22,330 bases of DNA, taken from Methanocorpusculaceae archaeon UBA456 (lineage in GTDB: Archaea > Halobacteriota > Methanomicrobia > Methanomicrobiales > Methanocorpusculaceae). The translations under genes were made by a program, and so were the position numbers. The notes beneath the pieces were generated by a model. That model was given only the letters and a program-made list of their open reading frames with translations, was not told the origin of the DNA and made no database searches. The number at the start of each line of letters is the position of its first letter. Positions within the stretch are counted from its first letter, which is position 1. The stretch spans positions 531-22,860 of the forward strand of contig DAJQ01000030.1 of the NCBI GenBank assembly GCA_002496395.1, in the 5' to 3' direction. This document shows positions 16,190-22,330 of the stretch, in pieces.

Positions 16190-16859
16190 ACTGTTCTGGC
16201 CGGTTCATCAGGTCAGCAATCGTCTGATCGCCAATAAGGCTGTACAACGGCTCTTTCCTGACGATCCCTATCTCAGGGTGATCGACTGCTTCCAGAAGAC
16301 GAAGATCCGCGACACGGGTATAGAGAGGGTTTTTGACAAAACGGCCATCATCCATCTCATAGTATGCTGCTCCCCGGTATGCCTCAAAGAAGGCATAGTC
16401 GCTTGAGAAGGTATCCGAGACGATATTTGCCATCACCAGCGGATCATTGCCGGGGTTGATCGTCACATGGCCAAATCCGGGAGGGATCAGAATTTTGTCT
16501 CCCTTGATTGCCGGGTGAAGGACAACATCGGTGAGATCAGATGCCTGAAGGAGGAAATGGCCCCGGCCAGAGAGGACTTCATAGGCTTCCGGGTACGGAA
16601 TGCCGGCATCGTTTGGAGGATGGTGGTGCCCTTTTGTCTTAATGAATTCACCACAGACAGACCCCGGGGTGATCATGGTGATATCGTACCTTATCTGCCC
16701 TGCCCGAAGGAGCGCACGATCTTCATCATTCATGGCCAGATCCCGGTACATATAGTAAAGAGGACCTGAAGCATCACAGGAAGGATTTGCAAGCACCATC
16801 CGCATATCATCCACTGTCCGCAGATCGGGATCAGGGAGAGTGCCGTTCCAGATATCCAT
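16155..16859 (-). CDS. pgi: Glucose-6-phosphate isomerase, cupin type
   Basis: This is the archaeal cupin-family isomerase interconverting glucose 6-phosphate and fructose 6-phosphate, unrelated to the bacterial enzyme. In a methanogen it probably serves gluconeogenesis and sugar-polymer synthesis. The metal-binding cupin motifs are KGHHHPPNDAGIPYPEAYEV (about 76-95; His cluster plus Glu) and IPPGFGHVTINPG (about 125-137; His). The YDIT segment and the C-terminal helices are also present. The ATG at 16859 gives 234 residues; an upstream TTG (16862) is less likely. A TTTAAATA box 27 bp upstream predicts a leaderless transcript. The 35-bp convergent overlap with nadE is notable. Confidence 0.93.
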   Translation of the reverse strand: MDIWNGTLPDPDLRTVDDMRMVLANPSCDASGPLYYMYRDLAMNDEDRALLRAGQIRYDITMITPGSVCGEFIKTKGHHHPPNDAGIPYPEAYEVLSGRGHFLLQASDLTDVVLHPAIKGDKILIPPGFGHVTINPGNDPLVMANIVSDTFSSDYAFFEAYRGAAYYEMDDGRFVKNPLYTRVADLRLLEAVDHPEIGIVRKEPLYSLIGDQTIADLMNRPEQFTATWDQCLRD

Positions 16860-16881
16860 CAAAGTTCTTTTCGATGTAAGA

Positions 16882-16891
16882 ATATTTAAAA
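16882..16891. promoter_or_regulatory. TATA-like box between pgi and the downstream spacer
   Basis: The segment atatttaaaa contains TTTAAA, which reads as a TATA-like box on both strands. On the minus strand it is centred 27 bp before the pgi ATG. On the plus strand it would start RNA near 16912-16914, within the spacer that carries a possible small ORF. Confidence 0.45.
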
Positions 16892-16920
16892 AGGGGGATT
16901 GCGAATCGGAGGTGTGGCAG

Positions 16921-17058
16921 ATGGGAGGAATAGGTAGGCTCGGGAAGCCTCTGTGGATGAACCGGGATCTAACGGCGATGTGGTTTGTATCGCATTGTAT
17001 TAATATGGGGGCGGCAGGGCGCGTTATCTTCGGTTTGTTTTCCCTTATGAGAACGTAA
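16921..17058 (+). CDS. Possible 45-residue small protein
   Basis: This is a candidate only. An ATG at 16921 is preceded by GGAGGTG (16908-16914) at an ideal 6-nt spacing, and the frame runs 45 codons to TAA at 17058. The product starts MGGIGRLGKPLWMNRD and has a hydrophobic second half (AMWFVSHCINMGAAGRV, VIFGLFSL). I recognise no family. A TATA-like box lies upstream, but its predicted start falls on the Shine-Dalgarno, which weakens the case. Codons such as CTA, GTA and TCG differ from the neighbours. A GC-rich hairpin follows the stop by 2 nt. The alternative is a non-coding RNA or simple spacer. Confidence 0.25.
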   Translation: MGGIGRLGKPLWMNRDLTAMWFVSHCINMGAAGRVIFGLFSLMRT

Positions 17059-17060
17059 AG

Positions 17061-17079
17061 GGCAGGTGATACTCCTGCC
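17061..17079. terminator. GC-rich hairpin between convergent units
   Basis: GGCAGG (17061-17066) and CCTGCC (17074-17079) are perfect 6-bp arms around a 7-nt loop. It sits between the possible small ORF and the 3' end of the NrpR-domain gene. No T-run follows on either strand, so a terminator role is uncertain; it could be an mRNA 3'-end stabiliser. Confidence 0.3.
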
Positions 17080-17117
17080 GCAGCTGAGAGTGGTTAGATC
17101 GAAAGAGTTAGTGATAT

Positions 17118-17864
17118 TCAGAAGTGTGAGATCGGATCCATCAGCCTGCAATCCATCAGCCCTTTGATCGCAAGGGTGGTTACCGGATGCCCGTCCTCTT
17201 TCATTGCCGCAAAGGGGTTGGTGCCCCCGAGTGCGACGATGCCAAGGTACTGGGGGCTCACGGAAACACCAAGGATGGAGGCATTGGGCATCCCGATCTC
17301 GAGGATACCGGAGAAATGGCTGTCCACGCATTCGTCAAGTACTTCGGCAAGGAGTGTTTCTGCTTCCATATGGCATTCACGGACATTTCCAAGGATATTT
17401 CCGTATCCTTCCTTCATCACCCGGTTCACTGAGGTGAGATCCTGTGATGCCATCACCTGGAGTGGGTCGAAGGTGGTTGCCTCATAGAGGACCATGTGCG
17501 TGAACCTGCGGGGAAGATTTGACTCCACCTCAATAACACCGCCACCAATGGGATTTGTGACAATTCCGCGCCTGAGGAGAATGCCATCCAGTGTAATGCT
17601 GCAGAGGGTACATATTCCAAGCATGCCTTCCGGGATTCTGTAGCCCTCAAGAGACTCACCCGGTTCAACGAACCGCACTATATCCCCAACCGTAATGCCT
17701 GCTGCTGCCACGCGCTTGAGGATCTGGATTGCATATTCGCGTTCGGCTATTGGTATAAGAAAGAGATTATAGACAATAGTCCCCTCATTCTCCAGCGGGT
17801 TGTATGTTACCTGCATGGAATATTCGACTATCTGGTTATTGATGAATTTCAGAGGGGTATCCAT
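17118..17864 (-). CDS. NrpR-domain (DUF128) protein without a DNA-binding domain
   Basis: NrpR represses nitrogen-fixation and glutamine synthetase genes in methanogens and is released by 2-oxoglutarate. This 248-residue protein is a single NrpR regulatory domain: IPEGMLGICTLCSITLDGI (about 78-96), the GGGVIEVE segment, RFTHMVLYEATTFDPL, LTSVNRVMKEGYGNILGNVRE, and SGILEIGMPN near 188, followed by a GIVALGGTNPFA loop. The usual N-terminal winged helix is absent: the ORF begins directly with MDTPLKFIN just before the domain. That matches the NrpRII type described in Methanosarcina, which works with a DNA-binding NrpRI partner. The partner is not in this window. A TATA-like box 26 bp upstream, shared with the divergent gene, suggests a leaderless start. 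Confidence 0.88.
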   Translation of the reverse strand: MDTPLKFINNQIVEYSMQVTYNPLENEGTIVYNLFLIPIAEREYAIQILKRVAAAGITVGDIVRFVEPGESLEGYRIPEGMLGICTLCSITLDGILLRRGIVTNPIGGGVIEVESNLPRRFTHMVLYEATTFDPLQVMASQDLTSVNRVMKEGYGNILGNVRECHMEAETLLAEVLDECVDSHFSGILEIGMPNASILGVSVSPQYLGIVALGGTNPFAAMKEDGHPVTTLAIKGLMDCRLMDPISHF

Positions 17865-17885
17865 TATGTACTAGTCGAGCCGGTT

Positions 17886-17893
17886 CAATAAAA
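17886..17893. promoter_or_regulatory. Shared TATA-like box for divergent genes
   Basis: The 48-bp spacer between two divergent genes holds caataaaa. On the minus strand (TTTTATTG) it is about 25 bp from the NrpR-domain start; on the plus strand it is about 24 bp from the GTG of the 335-residue protein. One box could therefore serve two leaderless transcripts, but this is inferred from spacing only. No GGAA-N6-TTCC NrpR operator is present in the spacer. Confidence 0.35.
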
Positions 17894-17912
17894 CCCTTCG
17901 CCAGCGTGTGAT

Positions 17913-18920
17913 GTGAATCGAAATATTGTTCTATTTACGGGCACCTCTATGGGTATGGATGAATCTGTAAGGAGGCGTGCCATCCGTGAGATCACCCTGA
18001 TCCTCGAAACTGCAGGATATGATATCGAGGAAGAAGGTGATCCCTTCGATCTCTCCGCAGTTGCTGGAAAAGAGTGTATTCTTGCGATGTGCACCGATGA
18101 TCCCACGCAGGCACGGATCTTTGACAATAAACCATATATCCTGGAGGAGGATGGGGAGAAGATACCCTGCAAAAAACTGATCTTCACCCAGAACGAGAGA
18201 CTGACCACCTATGAAGCCTTCCTCTGGCTGCCCGAGGATCTCGGGAGATATGCCGGGGAAGCCGCTTTGGCGCGGGTTGAAGGGAGAGGCTACCGGGTTC
18301 AGCTGGGAGAATCATCAGTCAGGAAGCAGCAGAGAAGGGAGAGGGTTGTGCAGGAGAAGCAGGCTGAACGGGAGTCACCACCTCCAGGTTCGCTCGCATG
18401 CCTGCCGGTGCGTGTCGGACAGAAGGAGGCAGGCCGCATCTCCGGGCAGAAAGGAGAGGCGCGCCTCAGGTTGATCCCGCACTGGGCATACCAGTACTCC
18501 TGTATGGGGCAGGCCACATTCAAGGGAAAGCAGATCTGTTTTGATGGAGAGGGAACAGGTGCTATCAGCGCCATCAATGGCCTTCGCCAGGAGATAGACC
18601 CTGAGGGGGCGATCTCAATTGAGATCCCGGACAATGCGGAGGTTGTCAGGCCATCGATCCTTGCAAAAGATGCGGAATCCCAGATCCTCCAGTCATTGAC
18701 AACCGCGCTCTCCCAGCGGATCCGGATCAAGACCGAGAGTGGCGATGCGATCTTTTCAGAGGAGAAGACCTTCAAGCCGAATCGTGAGCAGATCAATCTG
18801 AAGGTCTGGCTTGTTCATGTTCCAGTCTGGCAGGTCAGGGGAAGAAATATTGTTGAGGTGAATGCCACCACCGGTGAGATCCTCGCAGAACCAATGGATG
18901 AGGGAGTCGAACTCCTCTAG
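17913..18920 (+). CDS. Unrecognised two-part protein, 335 residues
   Basis: I cannot name this protein. Residues 1-130 form an alpha/beta domain with GTSMGMDESVRRRAIREITL, an EEEGDPFDLSAV segment and ILAMCTDDP, loosely suggestive of a restriction-endonuclease-like or helper fold. A basic, low-complexity linker follows (about 133-162, rich in Arg, Gln, Glu, then PPPG). Residues about 175-335 form a second domain with LIPHWAYQYSC, KVWLVHVPVWQVRG and the final NATTGEILAEP, resembling the repeat-like ends of PepSY-type or secreted-domain folds, although no signal peptide exists. It starts with GTG at 17913; an ATG 2 bp earlier is out of frame. It ends 1 bp before the flavoprotein gene, so the two probably form an operon. 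Confidence 0.85.
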   Translation: MNRNIVLFTGTSMGMDESVRRRAIREITLILETAGYDIEEEGDPFDLSAVAGKECILAMCTDDPTQARIFDNKPYILEEDGEKIPCKKLIFTQNERLTTYEAFLWLPEDLGRYAGEAALARVEGRGYRVQLGESSVRKQQRRERVVQEKQAERESPPPGSLACLPVRVGQKEAGRISGQKGEARLRLIPHWAYQYSCMGQATFKGKQICFDGEGTGAISAINGLRQEIDPEGAISIEIPDNAEVVRPSILAKDAESQILQSLTTALSQRIRIKTESGDAIFSEEKTFKPNREQINLKVWLVHVPVWQVRGRNIVEVNATTGEILAEPMDEGVELL

Positions 18921-18921
18921 G

Positions 18922-20271
18922 ATGGATCCTATGATTCTGGTGATTGGGGGTGGGCCCGCAGGTCGGATGGCAGCGATGGGCGTTGCCGAATCTGGTGAGG
19001 AGGTTATCCTTATCGAGAAGCGCAGCCTCGGGGGCCAGTGCCTGCATGATGGTTGCATGCTGGTCTGCGGGCTGAATGATTGTGCCCGTATGATCCGGTC
19101 GGCTGCTCTCTGTGAAAGAGCAGGGATCACCAGCGGTACGCCAAAGATAAGATTTCCTGAGCTGATTGCGGGCGTCCATTCCATACAGCAGACGATTGCC
19201 AGTATACTTGATGATGAGACGAAGCACGCCGGGGTAGAAGTGATCTATGGTGCCGAGGCTGCGGTCATCAATGGGAAGGCGGTTGTGAACGGCGAGGTTC
19301 AGGACGCCGACCAGATCATTATTGCAACCGGTTCCAGGCCGCATATCCCCGAGATTCCCGGAGTCACTCTTCCAGGAGTATATACCCCGCATACTCTCAA
19401 AGAGATGAAACAGCTGCCGGAGAGCCTTGCAATCATCGGCGGAGGAGTGATGGCAGCTGAGTTTGCCTATATCTTCTCTTCATTTGGGACAGACACCCAT
19501 ATCATCAGCAGGAGCGAATTTCTTCATCAGATTCCTCCCCGCATGAAGGCAGCAGCCAAAAAGGATCTCCATGATGTCACCATTCATGAAGGTATCACCA
19601 TCTCAAGTATTACAGGAGAAGATGCTGCCTGCGGAATTGATGGAGACGGGTTTCACCTCGATTGTGATAGTATCCTTCTTGCCGCGGGCCTTCTGCCAAA
19701 CAGCGGTATGATCGAAGGTGTTGATAAGGGAAAGAAGGGAGAGATCCTCGTCAACAGCAGGTTTGAAACGAGCATCCCGGGTATCTTCGCATGCGGCGAT
19801 GTGATTGGTGAACCCGGGCTTACACCGGTTGCACGGCTTCAGGGTTTTGCGGCAGCTGATGCTGCAATCGGGCACAATCATCCGGTTGATCTCTCATATC
19901 TCCCCCGCTCAATGAGTCTTGGATATGAATATGCCTGGATTGAGCAGGTCAGTGAGCAGGGGATCACCTACACACTCCCGGGACCCGCCGGGCCGGGGAC
20001 ATTCTGGTCCCTGCCGGAAAGGAGAACCGGTATCAGCAGCCTGATGGTGGATGAGGAGACTGGAAGGATTCTCAGTTTTGCCGAAGCCTCCCCTGATGCC
20101 GGAGTGATGGCGATGTATCTGGCTTTCATGGCAGGGAAGGGAATAGATGTTGCGGATCTTGCCAGCATCTTTGAGGTGCATCCAACAGGAGGTGGTATGT
20201 ACCCTGCGATCCGGTATGCCGCTGCACACCTGAAAAAGAAGCAGGGAGAGAACCAGAATCAATCCCGATAA
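18922..20271 (+). CDS. FAD-dependent disulfide oxidoreductase (dihydrolipoyl dehydrogenase family), divergent active site
   Basis: The 449 residues contain the FAD motif VIGGGPAGRMAA (7-18), the CxxxxC redox pair in GGQCLHDGC (C40, C45), the ATGSRPHIP segment, the NAD(P)H Rossmann motif IIGGGVMAAEFAYIFSSFG, the second FAD motif GIFACGDVIGEPGLTPVA, and a dimerisation domain ending EVHPTGGGMYPAI. Compared with dihydrolipoyl dehydrogenase, the Lys after the redox Cys pair (GCxPSK) is Cys49, and the Glu of HPTxxE is Gly. The His is kept. It should be a thiol/disulfide or NAD(P)H oxidoreductase of unknown substrate. The ATG at 18922 follows the previous stop by one base; 18931 (MILVIGGG) is an alternative start. 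The longer upstream frame overlaps the previous gene and is rejected. Confidence 0.88.
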   Translation: MDPMILVIGGGPAGRMAAMGVAESGEEVILIEKRSLGGQCLHDGCMLVCGLNDCARMIRSAALCERAGITSGTPKIRFPELIAGVHSIQQTIASILDDETKHAGVEVIYGAEAAVINGKAVVNGEVQDADQIIIATGSRPHIPEIPGVTLPGVYTPHTLKEMKQLPESLAIIGGGVMAAEFAYIFSSFGTDTHIISRSEFLHQIPPRMKAAAKKDLHDVTIHEGITISSITGEDAACGIDGDGFHLDCDSILLAAGLLPNSGMIEGVDKGKKGEILVNSRFETSIPGIFACGDVIGEPGLTPVARLQGFAAADAAIGHNHPVDLSYLPRSMSLGYEYAWIEQVSEQGITYTLPGPAGPGTFWSLPERRTGISSLMVDEETGRILSFAEASPDAGVMAMYLAFMAGKGIDVADLASIFEVHPTGGGMYPAIRYAAAHLKKKQGENQNQSR

Positions 20272-21431
20272 GACTCGTGTTTCTTTGGGAGGACAAGAGA
20301 GAGATAAAGCCGTTCAAAGTAACGATCCGTCATACCCGCAATAAAGTCGCGGACAGCACCCGCAGGGGAGATTGATGCCCGATACTCTTCTGAGAGCCAG
20401 GGGGTATCGAGGAAGTCCGTAAATATTTTTGACATCTTCTGTTCATCTTCCAGATCGTTTTTGAGTGAAGAGAAGACCTCCTCAAACATCTTCCTGATGA
20501 TCGGATCCTGTGACCGGGTCTTTGGATGCTCGTAAATCTGATCGTAATTGAACCGTTTCAGGCGGATTAATGCATCCCCAATCTCTTCTGAAAACCCAAT
20601 TGTTCCACCATCACTGCCTGCGCTCGAGGCCATCAGGTCAAGGGTGAGCCGGTTGATGATCTCTGTCTCATCTTCACCAAGAGCAGATCTGATATCGTCA
20701 GGAAGTGCACCGAAGCCTTCGATGAGCCCGACTTCTGTTGCATCACGAAGATCGCGAGCGATATAGGCGATGGTGTCAGAGAACCGGACGACACAGCCTT
20801 CGGGGGTGGATGGGATCATCTCGTCACCGGCAGAAGCTGCCCTGCATCGATCTTCAAGCAACTCAAAAGCATGATCGCGAGGTATCGGTGTAGGCGAGAG
20901 GGTTGTGGCATTTGATTCACCATCATGGCAGAGGATGCCATCAAGAACCTGATGGGTGAGGTCGAGGTTCTCGATCTCATCCAGAAAGCGGACACCCTGA
21001 ATATTATGTTTGAATGATCCGATCCCTTCCCGCTTGCAGATTGAAGAGAGGCATTTCTCCCCAAAGTGACCAAAGGGGATATGCCCGATATCGTGGCCAA
21101 GTGCTATCGCCTCAAGGAGATCCTCGTTTAAATGGAGGGATCGTCCAACAGTCCGGGAGATCTTTGAGACGAGCTGGACATGGAGAACCCGATGAGTGAT
21201 ATGATCATTTTCAAGGAGCGAGAAGACCTGGGTTTTATCGATATAGCGGGCATATGCCCGTGAATGGAGGATCCGATCCGCGTCACGGGAGTACGGAGAC
21301 CGGATATCTTCCTTCTTCCGATCATATCTCCGGATGGCATCACTGCTCAGTGTCGCATTCTTTGAGAAGAGGGCTTCACGTCTTTCAAGGTAAGCACGGG
21401 TACTGGCCAGGAGCTCGTCCGGGGTGATCAT
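20259..21431 (-). CDS. HD-domain dNTP triphosphohydrolase (dGTPase-like)
   Basis: Members of this family hydrolyse dNTPs to nucleosides and triphosphate and trim nucleotide pools. HD-superfamily metal ligands are visible: His in HRVLHVQLVSKISRTV (H84), the HD pair in ALGHDIGHIPFGHFGE (H113, D114), and Asp in VRFSDTIAYIARDL. The N-terminal block SPYSRDADRILHSRAYARYIDKTQVF is the typical nucleotide-site region. At 390 residues it matches the shorter archaeal and SAMHD1-core-like forms. It converges on the flavoprotein gene with a 13-bp overlap. The ATG at 21431 is the first Met before the conserved helices. The substrate is not readable from sequence. Confidence 0.92.
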   Translation of the reverse strand: MITPDELLASTRAYLERREALFSKNATLSSDAIRRYDRKKEDIRSPYSRDADRILHSRAYARYIDKTQVFSLLENDHITHRVLHVQLVSKISRTVGRSLHLNEDLLEAIALGHDIGHIPFGHFGEKCLSSICKREGIGSFKHNIQGVRFLDEIENLDLTHQVLDGILCHDGESNATTLSPTPIPRDHAFELLEDRCRAASAGDEMIPSTPEGCVVRFSDTIAYIARDLRDATEVGLIEGFGALPDDIRSALGEDETEIINRLTLDLMASSAGSDGGTIGFSEEIGDALIRLKRFNYDQIYEHPKTRSQDPIIRKMFEEVFSSLKNDLEDEQKMSKIFTDFLDTPWLSEEYRASISPAGAVRDFIAGMTDRYFERLYLSLVLPKKHESYRD

Positions 21432-21480
21432 TGATGGGAAGAGATCTGTTGTCAGTGATAATCAGGATGCCGGATGGGGT

Positions 21481-21492
21481 AAAGAAAAAAAA
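21481..21492 (-). terminator. T-run terminator of the toxin/antitoxin operon
   Basis: On the minus strand this reads as eight T residues followed by CTTT, 51 bp past the antitoxin stop. T-runs of this kind end transcription in many archaea. Its position fits the end of the operon from the right. The rest of the 111-bp gap (21432-21542) shows no gene. Confidence 0.5.
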
Positions 21493-21542
21493 TGGTGGCG
21501 TATTGTATGAGGGGTTTCTTTCGTGGAGAGTGGGGGAGTCGA

Positions 21543-21749
21543 TCACCGATCAGGTTTCTTTCGGAATTCCATAATCCCAGCTATAACGGAGTCAAAATCA
21601 TTTTCAAGCCACTGTTTGCGATCTCTTGTATAGTCGCCACTGCCATGAGAATAACTCTGGATAAAGCGAATAGTATCAACAGGGCCAAGATGCTTAACCA
21701 GCACTTCAAAACCTTTGATCCTGACTTCATTGAGTGTTTTTGTTTCCAT
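21543..21749 (-). CDS. Small antitoxin-like protein paired with PIN toxin
   Basis: This 68-residue protein begins METKTLNEVRIKGFEVLVKH and has LGPVDTIRFIQSYSHGSGDY in the middle, then a charged WLENDFDSVI tail. Similar short proteins sit beside PIN-domain toxins in methanogens and cyanobacteria; I recall the family but not an established name. It carries no obvious ribbon-helix-helix or AbrB motif. GGAGGT (21758-21763) lies 8 nt before the ATG, inside the toxin gene, and the start overlaps the toxin stop by 23 bp. An antitoxin role is inferred from that context. Confidence 0.8.
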   Translation of the reverse strand: METKTLNEVRIKGFEVLVKHLGPVDTIRFIQSYSHGSGDYTRDRKQWLENDFDSVIAGIMEFRKKPDR

Positions 21750-22185
21750 TTGATTCCACCTCCATGAGCCATTGTACTGGATTGTTTACAATAGTAGAGA
21801 GTATATCTTTGTGCTTCTTAATACCTCTGACAAGCATGTCATCGGTTGTAAGAAATATGGCACCACAACTTTCAGCAGATGCAATATGCAAAGCATCGAA
21901 TGTATCAATACCCAAATCATGAATATATCGGGCACGAGCTATAATATGTGTATTAATCGGTATCCGATCCTTTGAATATTGAAGAATATTTTCAACCGAT
22001 TTTTTCCTTTCTTTATCTGCCATTTGAGCGATCTCATATTCTATAACCTCACTGCTGACGAAAACCCAATCAACCATACACTGGCTGAGTATTGCGATTA
22101 TTGCTTCTGTCTCTATCCTGATGCGATGCGACTCCTGATCATCAAAAGGTCGGCACAAGCAGCAAACATCAAAATATACCTTCAT
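21727..22185 (-). CDS. PIN-domain toxin (VapC-like ribonuclease)
   Basis: The 152-residue PIN domain should be a metal-dependent endoribonuclease. The acidic residues are in place: D6 in VYFDVCCLCRPFDD, a Glu in SSEVIEYEI (E46 or E51), D97 in FDALHIASAE and D115/D116 in FLTTDDM. A basic C-terminal stretch follows (GIKKHKD). It is encoded upstream of its likely antitoxin, the reverse of the usual vapBC order. The gene is more AT-rich than its neighbours, which fits horizontal transfer. A TTTTAT box (22221-22226) sits about 40 bp before the ATG. There is no Shine-Dalgarno as strong as that of the antitoxin. Confidence 0.9.
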   Translation of the reverse strand: MKVYFDVCCLCRPFDDQESHRIRIETEAIIAILSQCMVDWVFVSSEVIEYEIAQMADKERKKSVENILQYSKDRIPINTHIIARARYIHDLGIDTFDALHIASAESCGAIFLTTDDMLVRGIKKHKDILSTIVNNPVQWLMEVESNGNKNTQ

Positions 22186-22232
22186 GCACTCATCCAGAGC
22201 CAGTATTATCCTACATCCACATAAAACCAGTG

Positions 22233-22246
22233 TTTATTCAAATAAA
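22233..22246. repeat. AT-rich inverted repeat upstream of the toxin gene
   Basis: TTTATT (22233-22238) and AATAAA (22241-22246) are perfect complements with a 2-bp spacer, just upstream of the predicted TATA box at 22221-22226. It could be the operator for autoregulation by the toxin/antitoxin complex. AT-rich repeats this short also occur by chance. Confidence 0.3.
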
Positions 22247-22258
22247 ATGCCGTTCTAT

Positions 22259-22330
22259 CTAGTCGAATAGGGAAGTGGTGTTGTTTTGAAAGGCGCCGGA
22301 TAATTTATCGACTCTTCTCCAAAATTCTGA
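22259..22330 (-). CDS. Possible C-terminal end of a gene cut by the window edge
   Basis: From the right edge the minus strand stays open for 23 codons, ending SGAFQNNTTSLFD and TAG at 22259-22261. The composition is protein-like, but an open frame of this length is common by chance. It would lie upstream of the toxin promoter on the same strand. Confidence 0.2.
   Translation of the reverse strand, partial: SEFWRRVDKLSGAFQNNTTSLFD

Noticed and set aside
16921..17000. Riboswitch-like or SRP/RNase P-like RNA in the spacer after pgi
   Set aside because: A short AGGCT/AGCCT hairpin is present, but no conserved core of the cobalamin, TPP, SRP or RNase P families could be matched.
18862..18921. 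Longer start for the flavoprotein
   Set aside because: The extra 20 codons overlap the previous gene and precede the FAD motif by more than the family allows.

Overview
The window looks like chromosomal DNA of a methanogenic archaeon, most likely of the order Methanomicrobiales. The evidence is an archaeal 16S rRNA 5' end, both coenzyme F420 genes cofE and cofC, the archaeal markers Rio2 and DUF460 (COG2433), a cupin-type phosphoglucose isomerase and an NrpR-domain nitrogen regulator. The genus is not certain. Genes are tightly packed, with many 4-35 bp overlaps. Several start codons lie about 25-28 bp downstream of TATA-like boxes, which suggests leaderless or short-leader mRNAs.

Layout: (1) 1-332, the first third of 16S rRNA on the minus strand, with a roughly 700-bp upstream region (333-1033) holding three predicted tandem rRNA promoters. 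Two of these have inverted repeats centred on the TATA box. (2) 1034-5913, a minus-strand condensin operon: coiled-coil protein, smc (forced TTG start), scpA, reading toward the rRNA operon. (3) 5982-9629, a plus-strand one-carbon/cofactor operon, glyA-folD-folP-cofE, with each gene overlapping the next. (4) 9626-13982, a minus-strand set rio2-DUF460-thiL followed closely by cofC. cofC and cofE converge and share the bases of their stop codons. (5) 14017-16859, a two-helix membrane protein on the minus strand. A TtuA-like PP-loop protein that has lost its catalytic residues and nadE follow on the plus strand. A phosphoglucose isomerase converges on nadE. (6) 16891-17117, a short gap with a possible 45-residue small ORF and a GC-rich hairpin. 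(7) 17118-21431, an NrpR-domain protein without a DNA-binding domain, an unrecognised 335-residue two-part protein, a disulfide oxidoreductase-like flavoprotein and an HD-domain dNTP triphosphohydrolase. (8) 21481-22330, an AT-richer segment with a toxin-first PIN-domain toxin/antitoxin pair, a T-run terminator, an AT-rich inverted repeat and possibly the tail of another gene at the window edge.

The genes mostly serve housekeeping: chromosome organisation, tetrahydrofolate-type C1 transfer from serine, F420 assembly, thiamine and NAD synthesis, ribosome maturation and gluconeogenesis. The points most worth a second look are the TATA-centred dyads in the rRNA promoter region, the apparent pseudoenzyme of the tRNA-thiolation family beside nadE, the folate C1 operon in a methanogen, and the possible small ORF at 16921-17058. 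I saw no CRISPR array, tRNA, insertion sequence or prophage.
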